DNA from: an uncultured Methanolobus sp.
GTDB lineage: Archaea > Halobacteriota > Methanosarcinia > Methanosarcinales > Methanosarcinaceae
Assembly (NCBI RefSeq): GCF_963665675.1
Contig: NZ_OY762426.1
Coordinates: 620,001 to 684,000, forward strand
Direction: 5' to 3'
DNA: 64,000 nt
Under the pieces are notes generated by a model. The model was not told the DNA's origin. It did not search any database and saw only the letters and a program-made list of their open reading frames with translations. Position 1 is the first letter of the stretch; every line of letters begins with the position of its first letter. The translations under genes and the position numbers were made by a program. Of this stretch, positions 26,296 through 37,371 are shown one piece after another.

Positions 26296-26619
26296 ATGAG
26301 TTATCTTTACCTGGCATTTGCAATAATATTTGAGATCTGCGGAACCACATGTATGAAATTATCCGAAGGATTAACTAAGCCGCTGCCATCAATATTGATC
26401 TTTGTATTCTACGGCATCAGTTTCATATCATTCACCATTGCCCTGAAAAAAATAGATGTAAGTGTAGCTTATGCCATATGGGCGGGGATTGGTGTGGCAT
26501 TAATCTCCATCATAGGCCATTTCGGATTCAATGAACCAATGCCACTTGCCAGAATAGCATTTCTTGCGCTTATTGCAATAGGAGTAATAGGACTACACTT
26601 GAGCAGTATCACAAGCTGA
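26296..26619 (+). CDS. SMR-family multidrug/guanidinium exporter
   Basis: A 107-residue small multidrug resistance protein with four membrane helices. The membrane glutamate essential for H+/drug coupling is at E13 (AIIFEICGTT), and the family signature AYAIWAGIGVAL is at about residues 58-69. It works as an antiparallel dimer and exports cationic compounds or guanidinium; the substrate class cannot be decided here. Single gene with a good ribosome site (aggaagag). Confidence 0.92.
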   Translation: MSYLYLAFAIIFEICGTTCMKLSEGLTKPLPSILIFVFYGISFISFTIALKKIDVSVAYAIWAGIGVALISIIGHFGFNEPMPLARIAFLALIAIGVIGLHLSSITS

Positions 26620-26625
26620 CAGGCT

Positions 26626-27417
26626 TCAGGAATTCCTTAACAGTTCTTTTTTAAACATTCCGTAATCATCAAATCCCCTGTGTACCAGGACAAGCACACC
26701 CAGGAAAACATTCACCATTGTAGTGACATATATTGCAAGCATGATGGCTATCTGGTATTCTATAGCAACAAGAGGACTTGCACCGGCAAGTATCTGACCG
26801 GTCATCATTCCCGGAAGGAAGACTATTCCGATTGTAGCAATATTTGCAATTGTGGGTTTTAATGCAACCTTCATACTTTTACGCAGATACGGAACAAGAG
26901 CTTCTGTCTTTTCGGCACCCATTGACAAACGGAAAAGATAACGGTTTTCGTTTCTCTGTATCTCACTGCAGAAATTTTCCATTCCTATGACATTGGCTTT
27001 CAGGGAATTGCCCAGCACCATACCTGCAATGGGTATGAAATACCTTGCATCAATGAGATTATTGAGATCCAGTATGAACCTGTTGAAATAAAGAAGCATG
27101 GAATAATTTGTTGTGGCCATGAAAAACACAAGTACAGGCAGTAAGTTCCCGGTTTTCAGTTCCGCATTTTTCAGAACCGTGTGGGAAGCAACAATGACCA
27201 TTACAAGTACCCATGCAACGTTGAGTAGCGCATTATTGAGATCAAAGACAAAAGTAAGGAAAACACCTACAAAAACAAGCTGAATAACCATTCTCGCCAC
27301 ACTTTCAAGTGTAGAGGAAGTAAGTTTCAGACCCAGATAATAGCTAATTACAAGTGGTATGATAAGCAGCAGAAATGAAAACAGCATACCTTCAAGACTA
27401 ATATCATATGTTTCCAT
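26626..27417 (-). CDS. fetB: FetB-type ABC exporter permease (UPF0014)
   Basis: A 263-residue permease with about seven membrane helices, matching the FetB/YbbM family: ARYFIPIAGMVLGNSLKA, LSMGAEKTEAL and PTIANIATIGIVFLPGMMTGQILAG (landmarks). With the ATPase upstream it would form an exporter, linked to iron homeostasis in bacteria. The genes overlap by 14 bp. Substrate in this archaeon is unknown. Confidence 0.88.
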   Translation of the reverse strand: METYDISLEGMLFSFLLLIIPLVISYYLGLKLTSSTLESVARMVIQLVFVGVFLTFVFDLNNALLNVAWVLVMVIVASHTVLKNAELKTGNLLPVLVFFMATTNYSMLLYFNRFILDLNNLIDARYFIPIAGMVLGNSLKANVIGMENFCSEIQRNENRYLFRLSMGAEKTEALVPYLRKSMKVALKPTIANIATIGIVFLPGMMTGQILAGASPLVAIEYQIAIMLAIYVTTMVNVFLGVLVLVHRGFDDYGMFKKELLRNS

Positions 27418-28048
27418 TATCCGCCTCCGCAGAAAAATCGATTACTTTCATAGCTTTATCTTCCCATTCCCTGTCATGGGAAATGGAAAGTACCGTCCAT
27501 TGCGAATTATTAAAGAACATTTCCACAACTTTCTGTTTAAGATCTGCATCAAGCTCTGCTGTGACCTCATCAAGCAGAAAAATATCCTTGCCTGATATTA
27601 ATGCAAGGACCAGTGCAATCCTTTGTTTTTCTCCCCCTGACAGTTTCATGTATTCCTTGCCCAGTAACCTGGAAGAAAGAGAAAGTTCATTCATTATTGT
27701 TTCAAGGTCACCCTTTGCAGTATTGTCTCTGTTCGCTTTGAACGAGAACACCTCGTCTATCAGGTCACTGACCTTTCCTTCTGCAATGTCCGTGTCCTGT
27801 GACACGTAAGCAACCCTCCTCCTTGTATCCCATATATTATCAGAGTCAACCGGAGTGCCATCCAGGAATATTTCGCCTGAATTCTGTACACCAAAACCCA
27901 TAATAAGCCTGAAAAGAGTTGATTTCCCAATTCCGGAACTGCCTTTGATAAGTATCTTTTCTCCTTTAGAAACGGAAAGGTCAAAATCTGACAGGATTGT
28001 TTTCCCATCATAACTAACAGCGATGTTCCGAATATCCAGTATCCCCAT
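27404..28048 (-). CDS. fetA: FetA-type ABC transporter ATPase
   Basis: A 214-residue ATPase. Walker A is GSSGIGKST (about residue 36), the signature is LSGGEKQRIAL (about 136), and Walker B is DIFLLDEVTAELD (about 156), with the switch histidine in SISHDREW. It pairs with the FetB permease in a two-gene operon. Size is typical for FetA/YbbL. Confidence 0.9.
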   Translation of the reverse strand: MGILDIRNIAVSYDGKTILSDFDLSVSKGEKILIKGSSGIGKSTLFRLIMGFGVQNSGEIFLDGTPVDSDNIWDTRRRVAYVSQDTDIAEGKVSDLIDEVFSFKANRDNTAKGDLETIMNELSLSSRLLGKEYMKLSGGEKQRIALVLALISGKDIFLLDEVTAELDADLKQKVVEMFFNNSQWTVLSISHDREWEDKAMKVIDFSAEADNGNI

Positions 28049-28328
28049 ATTTGTTTACTCCAGCCTTTGCTTATGCCGTCTTATTTCCACAGGTTAAAAT
28101 CAAATATAGATTACTAATATAGAATATTGAGTGCTATATACATAATGGTGCTCAAATATATATGGGGAACTTACTTTATACATGATGGGTTGGTCTTGAA
28201 AATAACTTACAACTCTGCCCCGATAATTACAGCCAGCCCAATTTCCATTTATTCAGGTACACATTTACATATTTACCGTGGCCTTTTTTACTTAAAGTCT
28301 TTAAATGAAAACATACATAAGACATGTC

Positions 28329-28808
28329 ATGAGCAAGAATTCACTTACAGAAGGACAGAAAGCTCCCGATTTTTGTCTCCCTGACCAGAATGAAAACAAT
28401 GTATGCCTCAAGGATTTTACTGGAAAATGGGTAGTTCTTTACTTCTATCCCAAGGACAATACATCAGGATGTACAAAGGAAGCACAGGATTTTACAGCCT
28501 TAAAAGGTGACTTTGAGTCTGAGAACGCGGTTATCCTTGGCGTCAGCAAAGACAGCGTGAAATCCCATATAAGGTTCACTGAAAAGAAAGAACTTGGAAT
28601 TACTCTTCTTTCAGATGAGGAAAAAACTATTCACCAGAAATATGATGTCTGGAGAACAAAGAAGAACTATGGAAAAGAATACCTTGGAACTGTCAGATCC
28701 ACTTTTCTCATTGATCCTGAAGGCAATATTGCTCAGATATGGGACAATGTAAAAACAAAGGACCACGCTGAAAAAGTTCTTGATGCCCTTAGATCACTGA
28801 AAGAATAA
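28329..28808 (+). CDS. bcp: Bcp/PrxQ-type thioredoxin-dependent peroxiredoxin
   Basis: A 159-residue peroxiredoxin that reduces peroxides. The peroxidatic cysteine is in YPKDNTSGCTKEAQDF (about residue 46), lacking the PrxQ-type resolving Cys five residues later (it is A/E there), so it may act as a 1-Cys enzyme or use another Cys (C18 or C26). FLIDPEGNIA is the usual C-terminal landmark. I prefer ATG 28329 (MSKNSLTEGQKAPDF) by family comparison; an ATG at 28305 is also open. Neither has a strong ribosome site. Confidence 0.88.
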   Translation: MSKNSLTEGQKAPDFCLPDQNENNVCLKDFTGKWVVLYFYPKDNTSGCTKEAQDFTALKGDFESENAVILGVSKDSVKSHIRFTEKKELGITLLSDEEKTIHQKYDVWRTKKNYGKEYLGTVRSTFLIDPEGNIAQIWDNVKTKDHAEKVLDALRSLKE

Positions 28809-28828
28809 TGTCTGCTTCAACAAGCATA

Positions 28829-29005
28829 TCATATGAAGTCAACATATTGTGATATTTCGCTGAATATCAAAATATAGCCAAGTGCTAGCATAAAAAGCGA
28901 GATCAGCCATGCCCATCTGAGAATTCGTCCAAGATTCTCAGGTTGCATCATTTTCAGAAAAAAACGATCGACTGCATTAGGCCGATCTTCCGGAACATCA
29001 TTCAT
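28829..29005 (-). CDS. ahaG: Small membrane protein at the end of the ATP synthase operon (AhaG position)
   Basis: A 58-residue protein with a charged N-terminal half (MNDVPEDRPNAVDRFFLKMM) and one C-terminal membrane helix (WAWLISLFMLALGYILIF). It lies 16 nt after ahaD, the position where Methanosarcina mazei has ahaG. An upstream in-frame ATG (29074) lies inside ahaD and is less likely. A structural or assembly role in the synthase is inference from position. Confidence 0.6.
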   Translation of the reverse strand: MNDVPEDRPNAVDRFFLKMMQPENLGRILRWAWLISLFMLALGYILIFSEISQYVDFI

Positions 29006-29021
29006 AAAAAAGGTTTGAGGA

Positions 29022-29639
29022 TTATCCCTTAATCCTCTTAAGTCTGAAGGTGTTTTCCCTCTCCATCTCTTCAAGACGGAGTCTTATAAAGACCATTGCT
29101 TCCTCAAGTTCAGGAATGACCTTGAATTCAAGAGCATTGACACGCCTTTTTGTCTTCTCAATATCATCGAGAAGCTTTTTCATGGTGGTCTCTATCTCTG
29201 CTGCAAGGATGATCTTCTCAACAAGTTCCTCATAGGAATCTGCTGCCTCATCGGTATAAGAGCTTGTACCAAGTATACCATATCCTCTTTCTTCAATGGA
29301 TTTCTTGACACTTGATGACTCGATCTTTGGAACCACAACACCCATGATGTTACGACTTTCAAGTTCGATCTCGGGTTTGCTCTTAAGTGCAAAAGCTGTG
29401 GATTTGACGGTAATTGTACCGTCAACAGCATTTGCAATACCAATCTTACGGGAAGCACCTTCATAGGCGGCATCCAGCTCGGTTCTTACATCCTTTGCTT
29501 TGCTGAGGATCTCAAAGAACTCAAGGATAAGACCATCTCTTTTCATCTTGAGCAGCTTGTGACCACTCTGAGAGAGTTTGATCTTCTTCTTGATCTCAAT
29601 AAGTTCTGATCGAGTTGGTTTTACATCTTTCACGCCCAT
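29022..29639 (-). CDS. ahaD: A-type ATP synthase subunit D (central stalk)
   Basis: A 205-residue coiled-coil rotor shaft subunit that links the A3B3 head to the membrane ring. Landmarks are [32 protein letters not shown] at the start (landmark region, residues 4-35) and [16 protein letters not shown] near 165-180. Both terminal helices are long, as in the family. It is 18 nt after ahaB in the leftward operon, with ribosome site aaggtgat. Confidence 0.95.
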   Translation of the reverse strand: MGVKDVKPTRSELIEIKKKIKLSQSGHKLLKMKRDGLILEFFEILSKAKDVRTELDAAYEGASRKIGIANAVDGTITVKSTAFALKSKPEIELESRNIMGVVVPKIESSSVKKSIEERGYGILGTSSYTDEAADSYEELVEKIILAAEIETTMKKLLDDIEKTKRRVNALEFKVIPELEEAMVFIRLRLEEMERENTFRLKRIKG

Positions 29640-29657
29640 GTTGGATCACCTTTTTAA

Positions 29658-31037
29658 TTAGTTGCTCTTGTGAGCAGGGTGGTACTTCTCGATATACTTG
29701 TTATCGATCCTGGTAAGCAGAGCTTCCGGAAGTTCAGAGAGAATATCCCAGCCAACCTGAAGTGTATCTTCAATTGACCTGTCTTCATCTCTTCCCTGAC
29801 GTACGAACCTGTCTTCGAACAGGTCAGCGAACTCAAGGATCTTCTGATCCCTCTCGGACAATGCCTCTTTACCTACAATGGCCACAAGACCTCTTAGGTC
29901 ACGACCTTCTGCATAACCAGCATACATCTGGTCAGATACTGCTTTGTGGTCGTCTCTGGTCTTTCCTTCACCAATACCTGAGTTCATCAGACGTGAGAGT
30001 GATGGAAGCACATTGATTGGTGGGTAGATACCCTTCATGTGAAGTTCCCTGGAAACTACGATCTGGCCTTCTGTAATATATCCTGACAGGTCAGGAATCG
30101 GGTGGGTAATATCGTCACCAGGCATGGTCAGGATAGAGAACTGAGTAACTGATCCTTTCCTTCCCTTGATAACACCTGCACGCTCATAGAGTGATGCAAG
30201 GTCAGTGTACATATAACCCGGATAACCACGTCTACCTGGTACTTCTTCACGGGCTGCACCCATCTGACGAAGCGCTTCACAGTAGTTTGTGATGTCAGTA
30301 AGGATAACAAGTACATGCATATCGTGCTCGTATGCAAGGTACTCTGCAGCTGTAAGAGCCATCCTCGGTGTGATGATACGTTCTACAGCAGGATCGTCTG
30401 CAAGGTTAAGGAAAACCACAGCTCTTTCAAGAGCACCGGTCTTCTCGAAGTCTTCCATGAAGTACTGGGCTTCTTCGTTTGTGATACCCATTGCAGCGAA
30501 TACTACTGCAAAAGGTTCATCGGAACCTGGGACCTTTGACTGACGTGCGATCTGAAGTGCTATCTCATTGTGTGGAAGACCTGAACCTGAGAAGATAGGA
30601 AGCTTCTGTCCACGAACGAGGGTGTTTGTTCCGTCAATTGTGGATATTCCTGTCTGGATAAAGTCCTCTGGTGGCATCCTTGAATATGGATTCATTGATG
30701 CACCGTTTACATCGATCCTGTCTTCAGGAATGATACGTGGCCCACCATCAAGTGGTTCACCTGCACCGGAAAGGATACGACCGAGCATGTCCTTTGATAC
30801 AGGGAGTTTGATAGTCTCGCCGGAGAACACTACACCAGACTCTTCGTTGAGTCCGCCTGTACCTTCGAATACCTGAACTGCTACAACATCAGCTGAAGTA
30901 TCAAGAACCTGACCTCTCTTTGTTGTGCCGTCCGGAAGGTTAATGTGAACAAGTTCACCGTAGCCTACCGGTTCAGTCTTCTCGAGGAACATCAATGGTC
31001 CGGAGATTTCTGTGATCGTCTTATATTCCTTGGTCAT
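29658..31037 (-). CDS. ahaB: A-type ATP synthase subunit B (non-catalytic nucleotide-binding)
   Basis: A 459-residue regulatory subunit alternating with A in the head. It has the expected degenerate P-loop ([12 protein letters not shown], about residue 147) instead of GxxxxGKT, and the [23 protein letters not shown] segment near 335. ATG 31037 begins one base after the ahaA stop, with GGAGG just upstream; codons further 5' belong to ahaA in another frame. No intein. Confidence 0.96.
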   Translation of the reverse strand: MTKEYKTITEISGPLMFLEKTEPVGYGELVHINLPDGTTKRGQVLDTSADVVAVQVFEGTGGLNEESGVVFSGETIKLPVSKDMLGRILSGAGEPLDGGPRIIPEDRIDVNGASMNPYSRMPPEDFIQTGISTIDGTNTLVRGQKLPIFSGSGLPHNEIALQIARQSKVPGSDEPFAVVFAAMGITNEEAQYFMEDFEKTGALERAVVFLNLADDPAVERIITPRMALTAAEYLAYEHDMHVLVILTDITNYCEALRQMGAAREEVPGRRGYPGYMYTDLASLYERAGVIKGRKGSVTQFSILTMPGDDITHPIPDLSGYITEGQIVVSRELHMKGIYPPINVLPSLSRLMNSGIGEGKTRDDHKAVSDQMYAGYAEGRDLRGLVAIVGKEALSERDQKILEFADLFEDRFVRQGRDEDRSIEDTLQVGWDILSELPEALLTRIDNKYIEKYHPAHKSN

Positions 31038-31038
31038 C

Positions 31039-32769
31039 TTAGTTGCCTCCAAGTGCTGCAAATTCCTTGTCCATCTTTTCCATGACAACGTTCAGTGCAC
31101 TCTCGAAGTCCTCTTCGAATTTGACCTTTGCAAGTTCATCCTTAGACTCAACGGAGAGAATATCCTTCATTGGGATACCTGCTTCCAGTGATGCCTGTGC
31201 CATGTCACTGTACTTGGAGATTGCTTTGAGTAATTTGTACTGCTTATCGAATGGGCAGTATGTGTCAACAGGGTGGAACGCGTTCTGCTGAAGGAAGTAC
31301 TCCCTGAGCATACGGCAGATCTCAAGAACCAGCTGCTGGTCTTCCGGAAGTGCATCGGAACCGACGAGCTGTACGATCTCCTGAAGTTCGGATTCCTGCT
31401 GGAGAAGATCCATTGCATGATCTCTGAGTGGTACCCAGTCAGGTGCAACGTTCTCTGCAAACCAGTCAGAAAGACCCTGGGTGTACAGACTGTAACTTGT
31501 AAGCCAGTCAATGGATGGGAAGTGCCTCCTCTGTGCGAGTTTTGCATCCAGTGCCCAGAATACTTTAACAATACGGAGAGTGTTCTGTGTAACAGGCTCT
31601 GAGAAGTCACCACCAGGAGGTGATACCGCACCAATAACTGTAATTGAACCTTCTTCTGATGCAAGTGATTTTACTGCACCTGCACGCTCATAGAACTCTG
31701 AGAGCCTTGCGGAAAGATATGCCGGATAACCTTCTTCACCAGGCATTTCTTCAAGCCTTGAGGAAATCTCTCTCATTGCTTCTGCCCATCTGGATGAAGA
31801 GTCAGCCATAAGTGATACATCATAACCCATGTCACGGTAATATTCCGCGATTGTAATACCTGTGTAAACAGATGCTTCACGGGCAGCTACAGGCATGTTG
31901 GATGTGTTTGCAATAAGAACTGTACGTTCCATAAGTGGACGACCGGTCTTAGGGTCCTGAAGTTCAGGAAACTCATTCAGTACATCAGCCATCTCGTTTC
32001 CACGTTCTCCACATCCGATGTAAACTACAATGTCAGTGTCACTCCACTTTGCAAGCTGCTGCTGTGTAACAGTCTTTCCTGAACCAAATGGTCCCGGGAT
32101 AGCTGCTGTACCGCCCTTTGCAACCGGGAAGAGACCATCAAGAATTCTCTGACCTGTAATAAGAGGTCTTCTTGGGATGAACTTCTTCTCTACCGGACGT
32201 GGCATTCTTACAGGCCACTTCTGCATCATGGAAATCTCGGTACCGTCTGTGAGTACACAGACTGTCTCGTCTACCTTGAACTTTCCTGACTTTATTTCTT
32301 CAATTGCACCAGAAACTGTTGGTGGCACCATGATCTTGTGCTCAACGTTTTCTGTTTCCTGTACAACACCAATTGTCTGACCGCCAGTTACGGAATCGCC
32401 ACTTGATACAGTTGGCTTGAATTCCCATACTTTTTCACGGTCAAGACCGTTTGCGGTTACACCCCTGTCAATAAAGTCTCCCATCTTTTCCTGGAGTACT
32501 TTCAGAGGTCTCTGAATACCATCATAAATACTTTCTAATAAACCTGGACCAAGTTCTACAGAGAGAGACATTCCAGTGTTTACTACAGGTTCACCTGGTT
32601 TGACACCAGATGTATCCTCATATACCTGAACAGTGGCTTTGTCACCTTTAATTCTGATAACTTCGCCCATCAGGCCTTCGTGACCAACATGTACCACATC
32701 GTACATCTTTGGCTTGATACCCATAATCGTAACGACAGGTCCGGCCACACGATAAATTTCACCTTTCAT
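31039..32769 (-). CDS. ahaA: A-type ATP synthase subunit A (catalytic)
   Basis: The 576-residue catalytic ATPase subunit. Walker A is GPFGSGKTV (about residue 233); a bulge domain follows the N-terminal barrel (about 110-190); the catalytic-site segment [18 protein letters not shown] is near 325. No intein interrupts the P-loop, unlike in some archaea. The ATG overlaps the ahaF stop (ATGA), with a GTG two codons upstream as alternative. Hydrolysis or synthesis of ATP is coupled to ion flow through AhaI/AhaK. Confidence 0.97.
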   Translation of the reverse strand: MKGEIYRVAGPVVTIMGIKPKMYDVVHVGHEGLMGEVIRIKGDKATVQVYEDTSGVKPGEPVVNTGMSLSVELGPGLLESIYDGIQRPLKVLQEKMGDFIDRGVTANGLDREKVWEFKPTVSSGDSVTGGQTIGVVQETENVEHKIMVPPTVSGAIEEIKSGKFKVDETVCVLTDGTEISMMQKWPVRMPRPVEKKFIPRRPLITGQRILDGLFPVAKGGTAAIPGPFGSGKTVTQQQLAKWSDTDIVVYIGCGERGNEMADVLNEFPELQDPKTGRPLMERTVLIANTSNMPVAAREASVYTGITIAEYYRDMGYDVSLMADSSSRWAEAMREISSRLEEMPGEEGYPAYLSARLSEFYERAGAVKSLASEEGSITVIGAVSPPGGDFSEPVTQNTLRIVKVFWALDAKLAQRRHFPSIDWLTSYSLYTQGLSDWFAENVAPDWVPLRDHAMDLLQQESELQEIVQLVGSDALPEDQQLVLEICRMLREYFLQQNAFHPVDTYCPFDKQYKLLKAISKYSDMAQASLEAGIPMKDILSVESKDELAKVKFEEDFESALNVVMEKMDKEFAALGGN

Positions 32770-33065
32770 TTCCACAGATCTACACCTACCGATTGCTTTA
32801 TTTTTTCCCTTAAGTTCGAACTTTCACCACTACCACCGAGAGTCACAACAGTTGGCTCAACAGAATCGCTGATAGTGTTTCTCAATATCTCCGGTAGTTC
32901 ATTCAGATCATCACCGTGCATTACCAGAATGCCGATTTCCCGATCCTCAAGTATTTTCTCTACAGTAGGCTCAAGTTCGCCATTATTAACTTCAAATATC
33001 TTCTTGACACCGGCCAGTCTGAAACCTGTTACAAACTCGCCATTTCCGACTACTGCTAATTCCAT
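32766..33065 (-). CDS. ahaF: A-type ATP synthase subunit F
   Basis: A 99-residue Rossmann-like subunit on the central stalk that regulates the rotor. Landmarks are [21 protein letters not shown] at the start (first 20 residues) and [17 protein letters not shown] near 62-78. It starts within the ahaC stop (TGATG, 1-base overlap) and ends inside the ahaA start (ATGA). Confidence 0.94.
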   Translation of the reverse strand: MELAVVGNGEFVTGFRLAGVKKIFEVNNGELEPTVEKILEDREIGILVMHGDDLNELPEILRNTISDSVEPTVVTLGGSGESSNLREKIKQSVGVDLWK

Positions 33066-34141
33066 CAAATCACCAACTGTTCTTTGATCACTTCATCTTC
33101 GAGATTTGCAGCTTTGCCACGAATTATCATCCGCAGATTGCTTATCTCATTCTGTTTACTTAGCATGTAGTCCATGATTGGTACAATTGAAATCGGATAA
33201 ACATGTGAAAAGCTTGCTGCAGATTTAAGCCTGTGTTGTTTAAGTCGGGTTTCGACATCAATTAACGATTCCATATCCGGTTTTACAACATCTGAAATAA
33301 CATCCCAGTAAGGACTGTTCTCTAACTCAGATACAAAGTCTTCAAAGGATAAAGGCATCATTCTTTCTGTTTCTTTAAGTTTGCACCTTAATCCACCATC
33401 GATCATCAAATTCATTACTTCTGGATCAGTGATTCCTGATTTCTTCAAACGGAAGAGAGTAATAAGATTTTTCAGATCAATGCCCATTCTGGTAAACTCT
33501 TCGAACAGCTTGCGATCCTTGGATTTGAAATCACCTATTGCGGCAAATAAACCTGTATAGTACATTTTATCAAGCTGATTCTCAATCTCTGAAAGATTCG
33601 TACCATCGTATTTTTTCAATATCGGGTAATATTCCGTATTTGCAAGCTCAGAGATGACTTCCTCATAAGTTGCCTTTGCTGCAAGTTCTGAAAAGGAAGT
33701 ATAACTCATCCTTCCTGCCGCAACAATTGCATCAAGGATCTCTTCTGTAGATGCATTACAATATTTACCACGCAGGATGGTCTTAATATTCCAGATATCA
33801 AACTTCTTGAGTTTCTCACCGATAAGGAAGTTCACATCGCCATCTGAAATATTAAGCAATTTTGTGAAAGTCTCTGCAAGATTCCTGTTAAGGGCATGCT
33901 CAATAAGGTCTACACCTTCATACTGCCTTGCCAGTTCGTCGACATCCTCTTTGTACTCAGATTCTTCAATGAATCTGGTAATTTCGTCAATGCTCATGTT
34001 CATGAGCCTAGGATAGGTCTCCTTTGGCAGAAGCTTACTTTTCATTGCACGTACACGTGCTGTGGTATATGCATAATTTGCATGACCCTTTGACTGGGAT
34101 TTTTTGGAATTACCACGCTTAAATTTCTGCAACAGCTGCAT
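33065..34141 (-). CDS. ahaC: A-type ATP synthase subunit C
   Basis: A 358-residue funnel-shaped subunit that sits between the central stalk and the proteolipid ring. The family V-ATPase AC39/subunit C pattern is visible in [17 protein letters not shown] (residues 23-39), [12 protein letters not shown] (about 117) and the C-terminal [10 protein letters not shown] (about 336). It is 7 nt after ahaE, with GGTGAT as ribosome site. Confidence 0.95.
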   Translation of the reverse strand: MQLLQKFKRGNSKKSQSKGHANYAYTTARVRAMKSKLLPKETYPRLMNMSIDEITRFIEESEYKEDVDELARQYEGVDLIEHALNRNLAETFTKLLNISDGDVNFLIGEKLKKFDIWNIKTILRGKYCNASTEEILDAIVAAGRMSYTSFSELAAKATYEEVISELANTEYYPILKKYDGTNLSEIENQLDKMYYTGLFAAIGDFKSKDRKLFEEFTRMGIDLKNLITLFRLKKSGITDPEVMNLMIDGGLRCKLKETERMMPLSFEDFVSELENSPYWDVISDVVKPDMESLIDVETRLKQHRLKSAASFSHVYPISIVPIMDYMLSKQNEISNLRMIIRGKAANLEDEVIKEQLVI

Positions 34142-34148
34142 TTAGAAA

Positions 34149-34700
34149 TCACCCGAATAAGATATCAGATGTCTGTTTCAACAACCGCTCATTCACGCTT
34201 TTAAGGATGACATCGTAGGTATAATCCAATCTGATAGTACCATCTTCGTTCTCAATAACAACGCCACCAAGACAATCGATATTGCCGGCATATTCGAGTG
34301 AAGAAATCTTTTTAACGATCTCCTCTGATTCGGCATTGGAATAAATCTTTGTGCCGTTTGCCTCATTTTCACTAATGAGAGCTTTGAGGAGTTCTTCATT
34401 TTTCTCAGGAGAAAAATCAGATATGGTTTCTAAAGCCTGGACATATACTTTTTCGAGTATTTCCTTGCGTGCATTGAGCAATGTGCGCTTCACTTCAAGA
34501 TTTGCACTGGATATTTCTTGCTGCTTGATCTTTTTAATATCATCTTCTGCCTTAGCAAGACGCTCACCCATAATCCTTTTAGCATTCTGTTTTGCTTCAT
34601 CAAGAATCAGAGCTACTTCTGCATCCGCTTCAGAATCCAATTTGGAAACCCCTGCCTGAGCAGCTTCTATGACATCTTTTACAACAGTTTCAAGTCCCAT
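34149..34700 (-). CDS. ahaE: A-type ATP synthase subunit E (peripheral stalk)
   Basis: A 183-residue subunit forming, with H, the outer stalks that hold the head still. The first 95 residues are a long, Ala/Glu/Lys-rich coiled coil and the C-terminal part is a globular head-binding domain (LDYTYDVILKSVNERLLKQTSDILFG at the end, landmark). ATG 34700 follows AGGTG by 6 nt; a GTG three codons upstream would include the ribosome site. Confidence 0.93.
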   Translation of the reverse strand: MGLETVVKDVIEAAQAGVSKLDSEADAEVALILDEAKQNAKRIMGERLAKAEDDIKKIKQQEISSANLEVKRTLLNARKEILEKVYVQALETISDFSPEKNEELLKALISENEANGTKIYSNAESEEIVKKISSLEYAGNIDCLGGVVIENEDGTIRLDYTYDVILKSVNERLLKQTSDILFG

Positions 34701-34746
34701 GCTCAACACCTTTGAAAAATTTAAGAGCGAATAATTTGCTCTTAAA

Positions 34747-34983
34747 TTACATTATCATCAACAGTGCAACTACCAGACCAAAGATTACAATTGTTTCTGG
34801 AATTACAGTCAGGATCAAACCGTTAGTGAAGAGACTCTTGTCCTCTGCCATTGCACCGATTGCAGCACTGCCGATGTCTTTCTCTGCGAGAGCTGATGCG
34901 ATACCGGTGAGACCTACTGCAAGTCCTGCACCAATTGCTTTTAATCCTTCTGCGTCCATAAAGGCTACTGCTTCTGTTACCAT
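34747..34983 (-). CDS. ahaK: A-type ATP synthase proteolipid (c subunit)
   Basis: A 78-residue two-helix rotor-ring subunit. Helix 1 is glycine/alanine-rich (AIGAGLAVGLTGIASALAEK) and helix 2 carries the ion-binding glutamate in VIPETIVIFG (about residue 62). It is the small single-hairpin form, not a duplicated one. Whether it moves Na+ or H+ cannot be settled from the sequence alone. It is encoded next to ahaI with a 4-nt gap, and has its own strong ribosome site. Confidence 0.95.
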   Translation of the reverse strand: MVTEAVAFMDAEGLKAIGAGLAVGLTGIASALAEKDIGSAAIGAMAEDKSLFTNGLILTVIPETIVIFGLVVALLMIM

Positions 34984-34987
34984 TTTC

Positions 34988-36943
34988 TTATTCCTCCGTG
35001 TATTTTCTAATATATCCGAATGGATCGTATTTGCGTCCCCCTCCTTCGTAGAATTTTCCGAAGAATTCTACATACTGCAACCTGAGCGCGTGTAAACCGG
35101 GGGCCATAATACTCAGCGCAGTATTTAATCCGTGTCCAAGTAAGAACACTATAATTGCACCTATTGTTGCCACACCTACTGGCGTTCCTGGCTCCCAGAT
35201 CACCTCAAAGGCTATCAGGTTGACAGTTGACGCAATGTAGATGGATGACAGTCCTACAGCTATGATACGAGTATAAGACAGTGAGTTACTGAGTAGTGAA
35301 GGCAACTCGATAGGGCCTTTGATACCTTCTCCCTTGAGAAGCATTACAAATCCTATTAAGAAGACAACTACACCGGTGATCGTAGCAAAGGACGGGAGCA
35401 TTGCTGCATATCCAAGAATTGCAATAATCAAACCGATTTCAATAACAAACCAGCTTCCTTTCTCAAAAATAGCTGCTGATATCCCATGTTTCTTGTTCTC
35501 GTTGATAAAACCAAGGAGATAACCAATGTTGATGTGAATGAAACCGATAAGAGCGGTCGCAACAATCATAGTCATTACAAGATGGGTCCTGTGAACAGGG
35601 AAAGTAATCATTTCATCCCCGACCGGAGATGCAAAGAGATCGATTGTTTCAAAATTAGGTATTAAACCTGATACTGTTTCATGCTCTGTGTGAAGACTTG
35701 CAAGCGAGAATCCCAGGAACTCACCATATAAGACACCAAATATCAAAGTAGATATCTGACAGTATATGAGAATATTCATGAGTGGCTTGACAGCTTCTGA
35801 AGAGATCATCTTCTTGATTCCAAGTGCCATTGCAAGCAATATAAGTGCATATCCAATATCACCAAGAATCATTCCGTAAAAGAGCGGGAAAGAAATGAAT
35901 ATCAATAAAGTAGGATCAAGTTCTTTATAGACAGGCCTTGCGTAAAGGTCCATGATTTCCTGGAAAGGAGAAATGATTTTAGAATTATTGTACTCGATTG
36001 GTACAATCTTTTCATCTGCTTTTGTCATTTCCTGCATGGAAACAAAAGCCCTTCCATTTGTAGCTTCTTTCACAACGCGCTCCAGTTCAGAGAAATCCTC
36101 TGCAGGAACCCATCCGTCAATCATGAACGTACTGTCTGATGTAGCAACCCTCAGAGGAGCTTCAGACTTCTGAGCTTCCACTGACAGAACTTCATTGCTG
36201 GAAAGAATGAAATCAGCGTATTTATCCTTAAGTGACTCGATTTCCGCACCAATTGACTCTATTTGTTTCAACAGACCGGATTCTTTTGAGATCAGAGCTT
36301 TAAGAGATTCAGAAGGAACGCCACTTGCAGAAGGAATTCTGAGTTCCCGGAATCCGAACTCTGCAAGAACATCTGCTACACCGGCGCTCTTGTCTTTAGA
36401 GACAAACAACACCATGGTACCTTCTTTCGCATCATAGAACAACTCATACTCAGAAGTGACCTTAGAGATTGCATTTCCTATATCTTCCTTTACATAGCCA
36501 GTAAACACAGCAAGGTGCTCATATCCCCTGTAAAGGTCAAGATCAAGAGAAATATTAGCAAAAGGAAGTAATTCTTTCTTTAAAGAATCGATATCTTTAA
36601 GTTCAGCTTCAAGCTTGCCTTTTTGCTCGTATTTAACATCGAGCTCGGCATCGAGTTTATCAAGAGTTGCATCAAGATTGGAAAGAACAGCATTTTCAGT
36701 TTCTTTCCCTTTAGATTCAACATCCTCCACACCAAGTAAACTGGCAATGGACCTGATCTTGATAAGCTTCTTAGATACTTCATCTATTTTCTCAAAAGGC
36801 CTACCAATACGTAGACCGGAATCATCTTCATTGAAATCTTCGATCTGGAACAGATTTGCTTTGTGCAGAGCATCGACCGTTTCTTCAAAAATACTTTTAT
36901 GGCCAACAATTACGGCACGATTCATCTGCTTTACATCAAGCAT
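34988..36943 (-). CDS. ahaI: A-type ATP synthase subunit I (stator, a-type)
   Basis: A 651-residue stator. The N-terminal half (1-340) is cytoplasmic with two long coiled coils (about 65-105 and 215-245). The C-terminal half has about eight membrane helices, including the conserved ion-channel segments ([18 protein letters not shown], then [19 protein letters not shown] with the essential arginine near residue 560). Start ATG 36943 overlaps ahaH by 8 bp and follows GAGAGGG. Confidence 0.95.
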   Translation of the reverse strand: MLDVKQMNRAVIVGHKSIFEETVDALHKANLFQIEDFNEDDSGLRIGRPFEKIDEVSKKLIKIRSIASLLGVEDVESKGKETENAVLSNLDATLDKLDAELDVKYEQKGKLEAELKDIDSLKKELLPFANISLDLDLYRGYEHLAVFTGYVKEDIGNAISKVTSEYELFYDAKEGTMVLFVSKDKSAGVADVLAEFGFRELRIPSASGVPSESLKALISKESGLLKQIESIGAEIESLKDKYADFILSSNEVLSVEAQKSEAPLRVATSDSTFMIDGWVPAEDFSELERVVKEATNGRAFVSMQEMTKADEKIVPIEYNNSKIISPFQEIMDLYARPVYKELDPTLLIFISFPLFYGMILGDIGYALILLAMALGIKKMISSEAVKPLMNILIYCQISTLIFGVLYGEFLGFSLASLHTEHETVSGLIPNFETIDLFASPVGDEMITFPVHRTHLVMTMIVATALIGFIHINIGYLLGFINENKKHGISAAIFEKGSWFVIEIGLIIAILGYAAMLPSFATITGVVVFLIGFVMLLKGEGIKGPIELPSLLSNSLSYTRIIAVGLSSIYIASTVNLIAFEVIWEPGTPVGVATIGAIIVFLLGHGLNTALSIMAPGLHALRLQYVEFFGKFYEGGGRKYDPFGYIRKYTEE

Positions 36944-37262
36944 GTATTGCCCTCTCGAATTCGTTTACAATTAAAGTGACAGCTTCATCGACTTTAGAAG
37001 AAGCAGAGCTTGCGATAGATTTTGCTTCGCTTTCCCCATCCTCGACGATCTTTGATTTATCTGAAGTGATAGACTCTTCTGCAGATTTCATTGCACTCTG
37101 TGCAGATTTCTGTGCATCGACTTCGGCCTGTTTAATGATTTCCCTGGCCTCGGCACGTGCACTGGCTATACGGTCATTTTTTCGTTTGATACCGTCGTCA
37201 ACCATTTTGCGTGCATTGTCTTCTGCTTCTTTGATTTCCGACAAGATTTTTTCTTTGGCCAT
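36936..37262 (-). CDS. ahaH: A-type ATP synthase subunit H (peripheral stalk)
   Basis: A 108-residue all-helical coiled-coil subunit that pairs with AhaE in the stator stalk. The chain is charged throughout ([20 protein letters not shown] at the start). ATG 37262 follows GAGGA by 5 nt; an ATG four codons upstream (37274) would translate the ribosome site as MRIS. It is the first gene of the operon, with a TATA box about 70 nt upstream. Confidence 0.92.
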   Translation of the reverse strand: MAKEKILSEIKEAEDNARKMVDDGIKRKNDRIASARAEAREIIKQAEVDAQKSAQSAMKSAEESITSDKSKIVEDGESEAKSIASSASSKVDEAVTLIVNEFERAIHA

Positions 37263-37328
37263 GCTAATCCTCATGTGATGAATTGCTTATTATCCCGAAT
37301 AAATCATCATCTCCTATTGCTAACTCAC

Positions 37329-37336
37329 ATATAAAG
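37329..37336 (-). promoter_or_regulatory. TATA box of the ATP synthase operon
   Basis: The minus strand reads TTTATATG within actttatatgtgag. It predicts transcription from about 37306 and a leader of about 44 nt before ahaH. No other TATA candidate of this quality lies between 37262 and 37480. Confidence 0.55.
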
Positions 37337-37371
37337 TATTCGGTTTTCCAGATACCAGCGAGCTAAAAATG

